From NCBI GenBank assembly GCA_023434265.1, contig JAEYTA010000077.1, positions 1 to 19,995 on the forward strand: a stretch of 19,995 nt of DNA, written 5' to 3'. A program made the position numbers and the translations under genes. This document shows positions 6,839 through 15,412 of the stretch, piece by piece. The stretch comes from Pseudomonadota bacterium (GTDB lineage: Bacteria; Pseudomonadota; Alphaproteobacteria; Caulobacterales; Caulobacteraceae). The notes beneath the pieces are model-generated. The model was given only the letters and a program-made list of their open reading frames with translations. It was not told where the DNA came from and did no database searches. Within the stretch, counting starts at the first letter, position 1, and every line of letters starts with the position of its first letter.

Positions 6839-7588
6839 ATGGCCGCCGAACCCTCCAGTCCCCAGCCCGACGGGCCGCGCCATGTCGCGCTGATCATGGA
6901 TGGCAACGGCCGCTGGGCCGAGGCCCGGGGCCTGCCGCGCGCCGTGGGCCACCGCGAGGGGGTGCAGGCCCTGAAGCGAACCATCCAGGCCGCACCGGCG
7001 CTGGGCATCCGCTGCCTGACGGTGTTCGGCTTCTCGACCGAGAACTGGCGGCGTCCGGCCGAGGAGGTCTCGGATCTGATGGGGCTGGTGCGCTCCTATG
7101 TGGCCAGCGACCTGAAGCGGCTGGACCGCGAGGGCGTGCGGGTGCGCATCCTCGGCCGCCGCGAGGGCCTGCCGCCGGACATCGCCGACATCGTCGCCCG
7201 CACCGAGGCGACCACGGCCGGCAACGAGAAATTCCTGCTGCAGGTGGCCTTCAACTACGGCGGGCGAGCCGACATCGTCGACGCCGCGCAGCGCCATCTG
7301 GAGCGGGCGCTGGCCGGGGAGGCCGTCGGCCCGTTGACCGAGGCGGCGCTGGACGCCGGACTGTCGACCGCCGGCGGGCCGCCGGTCGACGTGATCGTGC
7401 GCACCTCGGGCGAGCGGCGGCTGTCGAACTTCCTGCTGTGGGAGGCCGCCTACGCCGAGCTGGTCTACCAGGACATCCTGTGGCCGGACTACGGGGCGGA
7501 AGCGCTCGCCGACGTGGTGGCCCAGTTCCGCGCCCGCGACCGGCGCTTCGGCGGCCGCCCGGCCGCGCCCGCGCTCGTGGCCGGCTGA
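6839..7588 (+). CDS. uppS: Isoprenyl transferase (undecaprenyl diphosphate synthase)
   Basis: UppS is the cis-prenyltransferase that adds isopentenyl units to farnesyl diphosphate to make the C55 lipid carrier used for peptidoglycan and polysaccharide export. The 249-residue protein has the catalytic motif MDGNGRWA at 20-27, with the essential Asp21. FGFSTENWRRP and the C-terminal IPP/metal region RTSGERRLSNFLLWEAAYAEL are also present. The N-terminal extension before the catalytic motif is short and proline-rich (PSSPQPDGP). The start ATG at 6839 is preceded by TAGGATAGAG. AGGA (6827-6830) can serve as a ribosome binding site, while TAGGAT (6826-6831) 7 bases before the ATG also resembles a leaderless -10 element; no good -35 is seen. 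The stop overlaps the cdsA start by one base. Confidence 0.96.
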   Translation: MAAEPSSPQPDGPRHVALIMDGNGRWAEARGLPRAVGHREGVQALKRTIQAAPALGIRCLTVFGFSTENWRRPAEEVSDLMGLVRSYVASDLKRLDREGVRVRILGRREGLPPDIADIVARTEATTAGNEKFLLQVAFNYGGRADIVDAAQRHLERALAGEAVGPLTEAALDAGLSTAGGPPVDVIVRTSGERRLSNFLLWEAAYAELVYQDILWPDYGAEALADVVAQFRARDRRFGGRPAAPALVAG

Positions 7589-8403
7589 TGGCGGTCAAGG
7601 TCAGGGAAATCGGATTGCGGGCCGCCTCGGCGGTGGTGCTGGCGCCGGCGGCGGTGCTGGCCATCTGGGCCGGCGGCTTCTGGTTCCTCGGCATCATGCT
7701 GGCGGCCTGCCTGCTGCTGTCGGTCGAATGGGCGATGATGAGCGCGCCGCGGGCGTGGCGGCTGATGACCGGGGCGGTGGCCTTCGGCCTGATCGCGGCG
7801 GTGATCTCGGCGCATGTCGAACAGCTGTCTCTGGCCTTGGTCATGCTGGTGTTCTGCGCCGTGGCGGCGGGGCTGTTCGCCCGCAGCCGGGGGCAGGAGG
7901 CGCTGGATGCGGCCTACGGGGTGCTCTACCTCGGCTGGCCGGCGGTGCTGCTGATCTGGCTGCGCGACGGCTCGACCGCCGTGGGCCTGGCGTGGACGGT
8001 GTTCGCCTTCGCCATCGCCTGGGCCTCGGACATCATGGCCTACCTCGCCGGCTCGACCTTCGGCGGGCCCAAGCTGTGGCCGCGCTTCTCGCCCAACAAG
8101 ACCTGGTCGGGCTTCGTCGGCGGGCTGGCGGCGGGCTGCGTCGCCGGGGCGCTGCTGGCGGCCTTCCTCGACATGGGCATCGGGCCGCTGTGGGGGGCGG
8201 CGCTGGGGCTGGCGGCGGCGATCGCCACCATGGCCGGGGATCTGTGGGAGTCCGCGCTGAAGCGGCGCTACGGGGTCAAGGACGCCGGCAATCTGATCCC
8301 CGGCCACGGCGGCCTGCTGGACCGGGTCGACGGGCTGATGTTCGCCGCCGTGGTGGTGGCCTGCGGACGGCTGATCGTGCTGCTGGTGGAGCGGGCGGCG
8401 TGA
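7588..8403 (+). CDS. cdsA: Phosphatidate cytidylyltransferase
   Basis: CdsA makes CDP-diacylglycerol from phosphatidic acid and CTP, the branch point for all phospholipids, in the inner membrane. The start chosen is the ATG at 7588, which overlaps the uppS stop (TGATG). The frame is open further upstream inside uppS, but that part has no family similarity. The resulting 271 residues contain about eight hydrophobic helices. The family signature is at 222-248 (SALKRR, VKDAGN, PGHGGLLDRVD), carrying the conserved acidic metal-binding residues. FSPNKTWSG in the loop before it is also typical. The gene is embedded between uppS and dxr. The next gene overlaps its stop by 4 bases (GTGA). Confidence 0.95.
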   Translation: MAVKVREIGLRAASAVVLAPAAVLAIWAGGFWFLGIMLAACLLLSVEWAMMSAPRAWRLMTGAVAFGLIAAVISAHVEQLSLALVMLVFCAVAAGLFARSRGQEALDAAYGVLYLGWPAVLLIWLRDGSTAVGLAWTVFAFAIAWASDIMAYLAGSTFGGPKLWPRFSPNKTWSGFVGGLAAGCVAGALLAAFLDMGIGPLWGAALGLAAAIATMAGDLWESALKRRYGVKDAGNLIPGHGGLLDRVDGLMFAAVVVACGRLIVLLVERAA

Positions 8404-9596
8404 TCCGGCGGCGCGTCACCGTGCTGGGCTCCACCGGATCGGTGGGCTGCTCGACGCTGGACCTGATGGACCAGGCCGAGGCCGGCGGCTCGGGGGCCTT
8501 CGAGGTGGAGGCGCTGACCGGCGGCGCCAACATCGCCCGGCTGGCCGAGCAGGCGCGACGCTGGAAGCCGAAGCTGGCGGTCACCGCCGATCCCGCGCGC
8601 CTGCAGGAGCTGCGCGAGGCGCTGGCCGGCACGGGCGTGGAGGCGGCGGCCGGGGAGGGGGCGATCGCCGAGGCGGCGGCGCGGCCGGTCGACTGGGTGA
8701 TGGCGGCCATCGTCGGCGCGGCGGGGCTGCGCTCGGCCTGGGCGGCGGCGGGCACCGGCGCGACGCTGGCGCTGGCCAACAAGGAGAGCCTGGTGTGCTG
8801 CGGCCCCGGCCTGATCGAGCGGGTGCGCCGCTCGGGCGGGCGGCTGATCCCGGTCGATTCCGAGCATTCGGCCATCTTCCAGGTGTTCCCGCACGGCGCG
8901 CCGGAGCAGGTCGGCAAGCTGGTCCTGACCGCCTCGGGAGGGCCGTTCCGCACCACGTCCCGCGAAGCCATGGCCGGAATCACCCCCGAGCAGGCGGTGG
9001 CCCATCCGAACTGGAGCATGGGCGCCAAGATCTCGGTCGACAGCGCCACCATGGCCAACAAGGGGCTGGAGACGATCGAGGCGGCCTATCTGTTCGACGT
9101 CGGGCCGGAGCGGATCGACGTGGTGGTGCACCCCGAATCGATCATCCACAGCCTGGTCGAGTACGTCGACGGCTCGACCCTGGCCCAGATGGGCCCGCCG
9201 GACATGAAGACGCCGATCGCCTGCGCCCTGGCGTGGCCGGACCGCATCGCCTGGCCGGCGCCGAAGCTGGACCTCGCGGCGCTGGGCCGGCTGACCTTCG
9301 AGGCGCCCGACGTGCGCCGCTTCCCGCTGCTGCGGCTGGCGCGCGAGGCGCTGGAGGCGGGCGGGGCGGCCCCGATCGTGTTCAACGCGGCCAACGAGGT
9401 GGCGGCGATGGCCTTCCTTGACCGTCGGCTGGGCTTTCTCAATATTGCCGCAGTCGTCGCCGACACCTTGTCGCGCATGACGGCCTCGGGGGTGGATTCC
9501 GGTTCCGAAAGCGTCTGCGACGCGGCGCTGGCCGTGGACGCGGAGGCTCGGCGGACGGCGGAATCGATCGTCCGGGGTCTCGCGGCGGCGGCCTGA
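8400..9596 (+). CDS. dxr: 1-deoxy-D-xylulose 5-phosphate reductoisomerase
   Basis: Dxr converts DXP to 2-C-methylerythritol 4-phosphate with NADPH, the first committed step of the MEP isoprenoid pathway and the target of fosmidomycin. A GTG start at 8400, overlapping the cdsA stop, gives 398 residues. That start places the dinucleotide motif GSTGSVG at 10-16, as expected. The metal site PVDSEHSAIFQ has Asp153, Ser154 and Glu155. HPNWSMGAKISVDSATMANKGLETIE supplies the phosphonate pocket and the further metal ligands Glu224 and Glu227. The segment between these two sites is about 10 residues shorter than in E. coli. It sits next to cdsA and rseP, a conserved order in proteobacteria, and provides precursors for UppS just upstream. 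Confidence 0.96.
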   Translation: MIRRRVTVLGSTGSVGCSTLDLMDQAEAGGSGAFEVEALTGGANIARLAEQARRWKPKLAVTADPARLQELREALAGTGVEAAAGEGAIAEAAARPVDWVMAAIVGAAGLRSAWAAAGTGATLALANKESLVCCGPGLIERVRRSGGRLIPVDSEHSAIFQVFPHGAPEQVGKLVLTASGGPFRTTSREAMAGITPEQAVAHPNWSMGAKISVDSATMANKGLETIEAAYLFDVGPERIDVVVHPESIIHSLVEYVDGSTLAQMGPPDMKTPIACALAWPDRIAWPAPKLDLAALGRLTFEAPDVRRFPLLRLAREALEAGGAAPIVFNAANEVAAMAFLDRRLGFLNIAAVVADTLSRMTASGVDSGSESVCDAALAVDAEARRTAESIVRGLAAAA

Positions 9597-9621
9597 ACGG
9601 CGGAGAGGGACCCATACCGGA

Positions 9622-10839
9622 ATGACCGGCTTTCTCGGCCAGGCCCTGACCTACATCGTGCCCTTCCTGCTGGTGCTGACGTTCATCGTCACCGTCCACG
9701 AGCTGGGCCATTTCCTCGTCGCCCGCGCCTTCGGGGTGAAGGTCGACCGTTTCTCGATCGGCTTCGGCAAGGCGCTGCTGAGCCGCGTCGACCGGCGCGG
9801 AACGGAGTGGCGGCTGGCGTGGATCCCGCTGGGCGGCTACGTCAAATTCGCCGGCGACCTCGACGCCTCGAGCGTCCCCGACCAGGCCGGCCTGGACGAG
9901 CTGAAGAGCCGGATCGTGGCCGAGCGCGGGCCGGGCGCGGAGCGCGACTACTTCCATTTCAAGCCGATCTGGCAGCGCGCCCTGATCGTGGCGGCGGGGC
10001 CGGCGGCCAACTTCGTGCTCGCCATGGTGCTGTTCACCCTGCTGTTCAGCGTGGTGGGGGAGCGGATTGCGGCGCCCCGGGTCCTGCAGGTGACGCCCGG
10101 GTCACCGGCCGCCGAGGCCGGCTTCCAGCCGCGGGACATGATCGTCGCCATCAACGGCCGCCCCGTCGTCGACGGGACCGAGGTGACCCGCACGGTGATG
10201 ATGAGCGCCGGCGATCCGCTGCGCTTCACCGTCCAGCGCCCCGGCGGGCCGGTGACGCTGACGGCGACGCCCGAACGGCAGCTCCAGGACGACGAGATCG
10301 CCGGCCGCATCCGCGTCGCCCGCATCGGGCTCGGCCTGGGTCCGATGATCCAGTCGGACTACAGCTTCCGCCGGCTCAATCCGGTCGAGGCCTTCGGCAA
10401 GGGACTCGACACGATCGGCACGACCGTGGGCACGACGGCGACCTATATCGGCCGGATCTTCGCCGGCAAGGAATCGGGCGACCTGCTGAACGGACCGATC
10501 GGCATCGCCAAGGCGGCCGGGAGCGTGACCCAGCAGGCGGTGGCGGCGAATCCGGACCCGGCCTGGATGGCCCGCAATCTGGCGCTGACCTTCCTCAGCT
10601 TCGCCGCCATAGTTTCGATCGGAATCGGCATCGTAAATCTGCTGCCGATACCCGTGCTCGACGGGGGGCACCTGCTGTTCTACGGCTACGAGGCCGTGGC
10701 GCGCAGGCCCGTCCCCGCCCGGGCCCAGGAGGTCGGATACCGCGTCGGTCTTGCTTTGCTGGCGGGATTGATGTTGTTCGCAACCTGGAACGACCTGCAG
10801 AAGCTGAGCTTGTTCAAATTCCTCGGCGGGCTCGCCTGA
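9622..10839 (+). CDS. rseP: Site-2 intramembrane zinc protease RseP (MmpA-like)
   Basis: This is a membrane zinc protease that cleaves transmembrane segments of substrates. E. coli RseP acts on RseA in the sigma-E response, and the Caulobacter orthologue MmpA clears the polarity protein PodJ. The 405-residue protein has the HEXXH motif VHELGH (His26, Glu27, His30) in the first transmembrane helix. A periplasmic PDZ domain lies at about 150-235 (PGSPAAEAGFQPRDMIVAINGRPV). The second metal motif PVLDGGHLLF has Asp347, and a last membrane helix precedes the C terminus. Only one clear PDZ domain is seen, against two in E. coli RseP, and the protein is correspondingly shorter. GGAGAGGGA (9602-9610) precedes the ATG. 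The stop overlaps the bamA start. Which substrate it has here cannot be told. Confidence 0.95.
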   Translation: MTGFLGQALTYIVPFLLVLTFIVTVHELGHFLVARAFGVKVDRFSIGFGKALLSRVDRRGTEWRLAWIPLGGYVKFAGDLDASSVPDQAGLDELKSRIVAERGPGAERDYFHFKPIWQRALIVAAGPAANFVLAMVLFTLLFSVVGERIAAPRVLQVTPGSPAAEAGFQPRDMIVAINGRPVVDGTEVTRTVMMSAGDPLRFTVQRPGGPVTLTATPERQLQDDEIAGRIRVARIGLGLGPMIQSDYSFRRLNPVEAFGKGLDTIGTTVGTTATYIGRIFAGKESGDLLNGPIGIAKAAGSVTQQAVAANPDPAWMARNLALTFLSFAAIVSIGIGIVNLLPIPVLDGGHLLFYGYEAVARRPVPARAQEVGYRVGLALLAGLMLFATWNDLQKLSLFKFLGGLA

Positions 10840-13283
10840 TGAGCCGACGCCAGCCCCCGATGGTTTCCCGCATGATCCGAAAAGACGCGTCCGCCCTCCG
10901 TTTCGCCCGCGCGGCGAGCCCCAGCCTGCTGGCTCTGGCCGTCGCCGCCGGCCTGGCCGGTCCGGCGCTGGCCCAGACGGCGCCCGAGCCGCAGCCCGCG
11001 CCCGCCGAGGCCGCGCAGCCGCAGGAGGCGCCGTCGGAGCGCGTCCAGATCAACCGCATCCTCGTGCGCGGCAACCAGCGCATCGACCAGACGACCGTGC
11101 TGTCCTACCTGCCGATCCAGCCCGGCGACGTGATCGACCCCGCCGTGCTCGACGTGGCGGTCCGCACCCTGACCCGCACCCAGCTGTTCGCCGACGTCCA
11201 GCTGGGCGTGCAGCCGAACGGCGACCTGGTGGTTGAGATCGTCGAGAACCCGATCATCAACCAGGTGGTGTTCGAGGGGAACGGCGCCATCGGCGAGGAC
11301 AAGCTGACCGAAGAGGTCACGCTGCGGCCGCGCGGCATCTACACCCGCGCCCGGGTGCAGGAAGACGTCGGCAAGATCGTCGAACTGTACCGCCTGTCGG
11401 GCCGCATCTCGGCGACCGTGACGCCCAAGATCGTCCAGCTGGACCAGAACCGCGTCGACGTGATCTTCGAGATCGACGAGGGCCCCGAGACCGGCGTGCG
11501 CGCCATCACCTTCCTCGGCAACCAGGCCTTCTCGGACAACGACCTGCGCGAGGTCATGATCACCAAGCAGTCGCAATGGTGGCGGCTGTTCACGACCAAC
11601 GACAACTACGACCCGAACCGCCTCGACTACGATCGCGAGCAGCTGCGGAAATTCTACACCAACCGCGGCTACTACGACTTCCGCGTGACCTCGGCGATCA
11701 GCGAGCTGGCGCCGGACGACAGCGCCTTCGCCATCACCCTGACGGTGGACGAGGGCGACCGCTACAACTTCGGCAAGGTCGAGGTGGTCACCGAGAACGA
11801 CCGCCTGAACGCGGACTTCCTGCGCCTGCTGCTGCCGATCCACGAGGGCGACCTCTACGAGAGCGACAAGATCGAGTCGGCGGTCGACGCCTTGACCTTC
11901 GCGGCCGGGTCGGCCGGCTACGCCTTCGTCGAGATCGAGCCGGAATACCGGGCCAATCCTGACACCGACACCGTCGACGTGACCTTCAACGTCCGCGAGG
12001 GCCAGCGCGTCTACGTCGACCGCATCAACGTGGTCGGCAACACCCGCACGCTCGACAACGTCATCCGCCGCGAGATGATGCTGAGCGAGGGCGACGCCTT
12101 CAATCGCACCCTGCTGGAGCGCTCGCGCAACAACCTGCGCGCCCTCGGCTTCTTCAAGGACGTCACGGTCGAGGAGGCCCGCGGTTCGGCGCCCGACCGC
12201 TCGGTGGTCAACGTCACCGTCGAGGAGCAGCCGACCGGCGAGCTCTCGGTCGGGGCCGGCTTCAGCTCGGTCGACTCCTTCGTGCTCAACCTGGGCGTCA
12301 CCGAGCGGAACTTCCGCGGTCGCGGTCAGGCTGTTGTGGCGCGTCTCGAGTGGGGTTCGCTGCGCCAGCAGATCGACTTCCGCTTCACCGAGCCGAAATT
12401 CCTCGGCCGCGACCTGCGCGCCGGCTTCGACGCCTTCCACTCGCGCTACGATCTCAGCGAGTATTCGTCCTACGACTACCGCTCGACCGGCGGCGGCGTG
12501 CGTCTGTCCTATCCGCTGAACGGCTACACCCTGCTCAGTACCCGCTACTTCCTGAAGAGCGACGAGATCATCGTTCCGTCGAACTACTGCGTCCCCGGCG
12601 GCAGCGGCTCGACCGCCCTGTGCGACCAGGTCGGTTCGTTCCTCAACTCGTCGGCGGGCTACACCCTCTACGTCGACCGCCGCAACGACCCGGTGCGCCC
12701 GACCCGCGGCTGGACCGGCAGCCTGCGTCAGGACTTCGCCGGCATCGGCGGCGACGTGAATTACATCCGCACGGAAGCCGACGTCTCGGCCTACTGGGGC
12801 ATCTCGCCGGAGTGGATCGTCAGCGCCAGCGCCTCGACCGGCTACGTCGCGGGCTGGGGCGGCGATCCGGTGCGGATCAACGACCGCTTCTTCAAGGGCG
12901 GCAACAGCTTCCGCGGCTTCGAGACGGCCGGCATGGGGCCGCGCGACCTGACCACCACCGACGCGCTGGGCGGCAATTTCTACGCCATCGGCACCCTCGA
13001 GCTGACGGTTCCCAACGGCCTGCCGGAGGAGTATGGCATCCGCACCTCGCTGTTCGCCGACGTGGGGACGCTGGGGGTGCTGGACGACCGCTACACGGTC
13101 AACGCCCAGGGCCTGCCGGACGCCAACATCGCCGACGAGCTGTCGCTGCGCGCCTCGGCGGGCATCAGCATCCACTGGCGCTCGCCGATGGGGCCGATCC
13201 GGTTCGACCTCAGCCATGTTCTCGGCAAGGAAGACTACGACAAGACCGAGACCTTCCGCTTCTCGACCTCCACCCAGTTCTAG
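10839..13283 (+). CDS. bamA: Outer membrane protein assembly factor BamA
   Basis: BamA is the Omp85 core of the BAM machine that inserts beta-barrel proteins into the outer membrane. From the ATG overlapping the rseP stop (TGATG) the protein is 814 residues. In-frame ATGs at 10860 and 10872 are possible alternatives, and the last would give a more compact signal peptide. The signal ends in GPALA, with probable cleavage after Ala45. An Ala/Pro/Glu-rich linker follows. Five POTRA repeats span about 69-465, with repeated phrases such as ILVRGNQR, FLGNQAFSD and VVGNTRT. The 16-strand barrel fills the rest. The conserved barrel-lumen motif is seen as SFRGF (690-694, Arg692), and the protein ends in phenylalanine as outer-membrane barrels do. 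Cys584 and Cys595 lie in one loop and could form a disulfide. Confidence 0.96.
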   Translation: MSRRQPPMVSRMIRKDASALRFARAASPSLLALAVAAGLAGPALAQTAPEPQPAPAEAAQPQEAPSERVQINRILVRGNQRIDQTTVLSYLPIQPGDVIDPAVLDVAVRTLTRTQLFADVQLGVQPNGDLVVEIVENPIINQVVFEGNGAIGEDKLTEEVTLRPRGIYTRARVQEDVGKIVELYRLSGRISATVTPKIVQLDQNRVDVIFEIDEGPETGVRAITFLGNQAFSDNDLREVMITKQSQWWRLFTTNDNYDPNRLDYDREQLRKFYTNRGYYDFRVTSAISELAPDDSAFAITLTVDEGDRYNFGKVEVVTENDRLNADFLRLLLPIHEGDLYESDKIESAVDALTFAAGSAGYAFVEIEPEYRANPDTDTVDVTFNVREGQRVYVDRINVVGNTRTLDNVIRREMMLSEGDAFNRTLLERSRNNLRALGFFKDVTVEEARGSAPDRSVVNVTVEEQPTGELSVGAGFSSVDSFVLNLGVTERNFRGRGQAVVARLEWGSLRQQIDFRFTEPKFLGRDLRAGFDAFHSRYDLSEYSSYDYRSTGGGVRLSYPLNGYTLLSTRYFLKSDEIIVPSNYCVPGGSGSTALCDQVGSFLNSSAGYTLYVDRRNDPVRPTRGWTGSLRQDFAGIGGDVNYIRTEADVSAYWGISPEWIVSASASTGYVAGWGGDPVRINDRFFKGGNSFRGFETAGMGPRDLTTTDALGGNFYAIGTLELTVPNGLPEEYGIRTSLFADVGTLGVLDDRYTVNAQGLPDANIADELSLRASAGISIHWRSPMGPIRFDLSHVLGKEDYDKTETFRFSTSTQF

Positions 13284-13323
13284 GAATGCGGGGCCGCGGC
13301 TCCGTCACACAGGCAGTCTATCG

Positions 13324-13920
13324 ATGAAAACCCTCACCGCCGGCGCGTTCGCCATCGCCGCCCTCGCCCTCGCCGGGACCGCCCAGGCGCAGGCCCAGCA
13401 GCCCACCGTCCAGCACGGCGCCCCGATCGCCGGCGTCTGCGCGCTGAACCTGCAGGGCGTGTTCGCCCGCTCGACCGCCGGTCAGGGCCTCGCCGCCCGC
13501 ATCGAGGAGCTGCAACGCGAAGTGGCCGGCGAACTCGGCCCCTACGAGCAGACCATCCAGACCGAGGACCAGGCCCTGGCCACCAGCGGCGCCAGCCTGC
13601 CCGCGGAAGAGCGCCAGCAGCGCGGCCAGCAGCTGCAACAGCGCTACGCCGAATACCAGCAGCTGCGTCAGACCCGCCTGCAGGAGTTGGAGTACACCGA
13701 GTTCATGCAGCGCCGGGCGCTGGCCGAGGCGGTCGATCCGATCGTCGCCCAGGTCTACCAGGAGCGCGGCTGCAGCCTGCTGCTCAACCGCGCCGAGGTC
13801 TTCTATCTGAACCCGCAGATGGAGATCAGCGAGCTGGTGCTGCAGCGCCTGAACCAGCAGCTGCCCGCCCTGCCGGCGTTCAGCCGCATGCCGGTGCCGG
13901 TCCAGCAGCCGCAACAGTAA
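13324..13920 (+). CDS. skp: OmpH/Skp-family periplasmic chaperone
   Basis: Skp holds unfolded outer-membrane proteins in the periplasm on their way to BamA. The start ATG at 13324 gives 198 residues with a clear signal peptide (MKTLTAGAFAIAALALAG), probably cut after the AQA at 22-24. A first beta strand (GVCALNLQGVF) is followed by long, Gln- and Glu-rich amphipathic helices (about 55-140) that would form the tentacles. The strand GCSLLLNRAEVFYLNP then returns to the trimer body. Cys39 and Cys150 lie in those two core strands. The C-terminal tail is Pro/Gln-rich (PVPVQQPQQ). The frame is also open upstream through bamA, but the signal peptide fixes the start. It follows bamA by 40 bp and precedes lpxD by 14 bp, the usual bamA-skp-lpxD order. 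Confidence 0.9.
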   Translation: MKTLTAGAFAIAALALAGTAQAQAQQPTVQHGAPIAGVCALNLQGVFARSTAGQGLAARIEELQREVAGELGPYEQTIQTEDQALATSGASLPAEERQQRGQQLQQRYAEYQQLRQTRLQELEYTEFMQRRALAEAVDPIVAQVYQERGCSLLLNRAEVFYLNPQMEISELVLQRLNQQLPALPAFSRMPVPVQQPQQ

Positions 13921-13934
13921 TCCGTCCACGGCCG

Positions 13935-14951
13935 ATGCCCGATCCGCGCTTCTTCGAGAGCCTGCCGGCGCTGCGCGTCGACGAGCTGGCGGAGCGGATC
14001 GGGGCGGAGGTCGCGCGCGGCGGGGATCGTCAGGTCTCCGCCGTCGCGCCGCTGGCCTCGGCCGGCCCCGCCGACGTCGCCTTTCTCGGCGACCGCCGCT
14101 TCCTCGACAGCCTGAAATCGACCCGGGCCGGCTGCGTCATCGCGCCGGCCTCGGCCGCCGAGGCCGCGCCCGCGGGGGCGGCCCTGATCGTCTCGGGCGA
14201 GGCCCAGGCGGGCTGGGCCCGCGCCTCCCTGCTGCTGCACCGGCCGTTCGCCCTGTCTCCGATCTCCGTGGAGGAGGCGGCCGAGGACGACAGCGTCGTG
14301 GTCGAGCCGGGCGTGGTGCTGGGCCAGGGCGTGCGCATCGGACGGGGCACGCGCATCGGCGCCAACGCCGTCATCTACCCGGGCGTGCAGATCGGCCGCG
14401 ACTGCGTGATCGGACCCAACGCCAGCGTCGCCTTCGCCCTGATCGGCGACCGGGTGAAGCTGTACGCCGGGGTGCGCATCGGCGAGGCCGGCTTCGGCGC
14501 CGCCGGCTCGCGGACGGGCCCGGTCGACGTGCCCCAGCTGGGCCGGGTGATCCTGCAGGACGGCGTGACGGTCGGGGCCAACACCTGCATCGACCGCGGG
14601 GCCTATGACGACACGGTCGTCGGCGAGAACACCAAGATCGATAATCTGGTGATGATCGGCCACAACTGCGTGATCGGCCGCAACTGCCTGCTCGCCGCGC
14701 ACACCGGCATTTCGGGTTCGGTGACGGTGGGCGACAACGTCATGTTCGGCGGCCAGGCCGGGGTCGGCGACCATATCCGCATCGGCGACGGGGCCCGGGT
14801 GGCCGGCGGCGCCGGGGTGCTGGCCGACATCCCGCCGGGCGAGACCTGGTCCGGTTATCCGGCCAAACCCCTGCGGCAGTCCTTGCGTGAAGCGGTCTGG
14901 CTCGCCAAACAGGCGTCCGGAAAGGCGCGCGCAGGGAAGGCGGACGAATGA
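13935..14951 (+). CDS. lpxD: UDP-3-O-acylglucosamine N-acyltransferase
   Basis: LpxD adds the second 3-hydroxyacyl chain, from acyl-ACP, to the lipid A precursor. The 338-residue protein has the LpxD-specific N-terminal domain (about 1-105, including VAFLGDRRFLDSLKSTRAGCVI). A left-handed beta-helix of hexapeptide repeats follows (about 110-300; for example VVLGQG, VRIGRG, TRIGAN). The catalytic histidine is His243 in MIGHNCVIGRN. A C-terminal helix (SLREAVWLAKQAS) follows, where LpxD binds ACP. There is no strong ribosome binding site in the 14-bp gap after skp, so coupling to skp is likely. The stop overlaps the fabZ start (ATGA at 14948-14951). Confidence 0.97.
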   Translation: MPDPRFFESLPALRVDELAERIGAEVARGGDRQVSAVAPLASAGPADVAFLGDRRFLDSLKSTRAGCVIAPASAAEAAPAGAALIVSGEAQAGWARASLLLHRPFALSPISVEEAAEDDSVVVEPGVVLGQGVRIGRGTRIGANAVIYPGVQIGRDCVIGPNASVAFALIGDRVKLYAGVRIGEAGFGAAGSRTGPVDVPQLGRVILQDGVTVGANTCIDRGAYDDTVVGENTKIDNLVMIGHNCVIGRNCLLAAHTGISGSVTVGDNVMFGGQAGVGDHIRIGDGARVAGGAGVLADIPPGETWSGYPAKPLRQSLREAVWLAKQASGKARAGKADE

Positions 14952-15412
14952 GCGACGACGGAAAGATCGACTACGCCGAGGTGATGCGGCGGCTGCCGCA
15001 CCGCTATCCCTTCCTGCTGATCGACAAGGCCGAGGACTTCGTCGCCAACACCTCGATCGTCGGCATCAAGAACGTCAGCCACAACGAGCCCTTCTTCCCG
15101 GGTCACTTCCCGATCGACCCGGTCATGCCCGGCGTGCTGATCGTCGAGGCCATGGCCCAGACCGGGGCGCTGCTGATGTCCAAAACCCTGGACGTCTCGG
15201 TCGAGGGCAAGGTGATCATGTTCATGTCCATCGACGGCGTGCGCTTCCGCAAGCCGGCGCGGCCGGGCGACCAGCTGCGCATGGAGGTGAAGGTGATCAA
15301 GGCCCGCGGCGACGCCTTCAAGTTCCGCGGCGAGACCTTCATCGACGGCAAGCTGGCCGCGGAGGCGGAGTTCATGGCCATGGTCGTGACGGTGGCGGAG
15401 CCCGCCGCGTGA
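14948..15412 (+). CDS. fabZ: 3-hydroxyacyl-[acyl-carrier-protein] dehydratase FabZ
   Basis: FabZ removes water from 3-hydroxyacyl-ACP in fatty acid elongation. It therefore competes with LpxA and LpxD for the same 3-hydroxyacyl-ACP, which explains its fixed place between their genes. The 154-residue hotdog-fold protein shows LPHRYPFLLID (16-26) and the active-site stretch FFPGHFPIDPVMPGVLIVEA, with His53 and Glu67 as the catalytic pair. Length and motifs are standard for FabZ rather than FabA. It overlaps lpxD upstream by ATGA and lpxA downstream by GTGA. Confidence 0.97.
   Translation: MSDDGKIDYAEVMRRLPHRYPFLLIDKAEDFVANTSIVGIKNVSHNEPFFPGHFPIDPVMPGVLIVEAMAQTGALLMSKTLDVSVEGKVIMFMSIDGVRFRKPARPGDQLRMEVKVIKARGDAFKFRGETFIDGKLAAEAEFMAMVVTVAEPAA

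Noticed and set aside
9622..10839. RseP truncated because only one PDZ domain is visible
   Set aside because: Both metal motifs and the membrane helices are intact, and shorter forms of about 400 residues such as Caulobacter MmpA are normal in this group.
10686..13217. 843-residue open frame on the minus strand
   Set aside because: It lies opposite bamA, with Val/Ala/Asp/His-rich low-complexity sequence and no recognisable domain; a shadow of the real gene.
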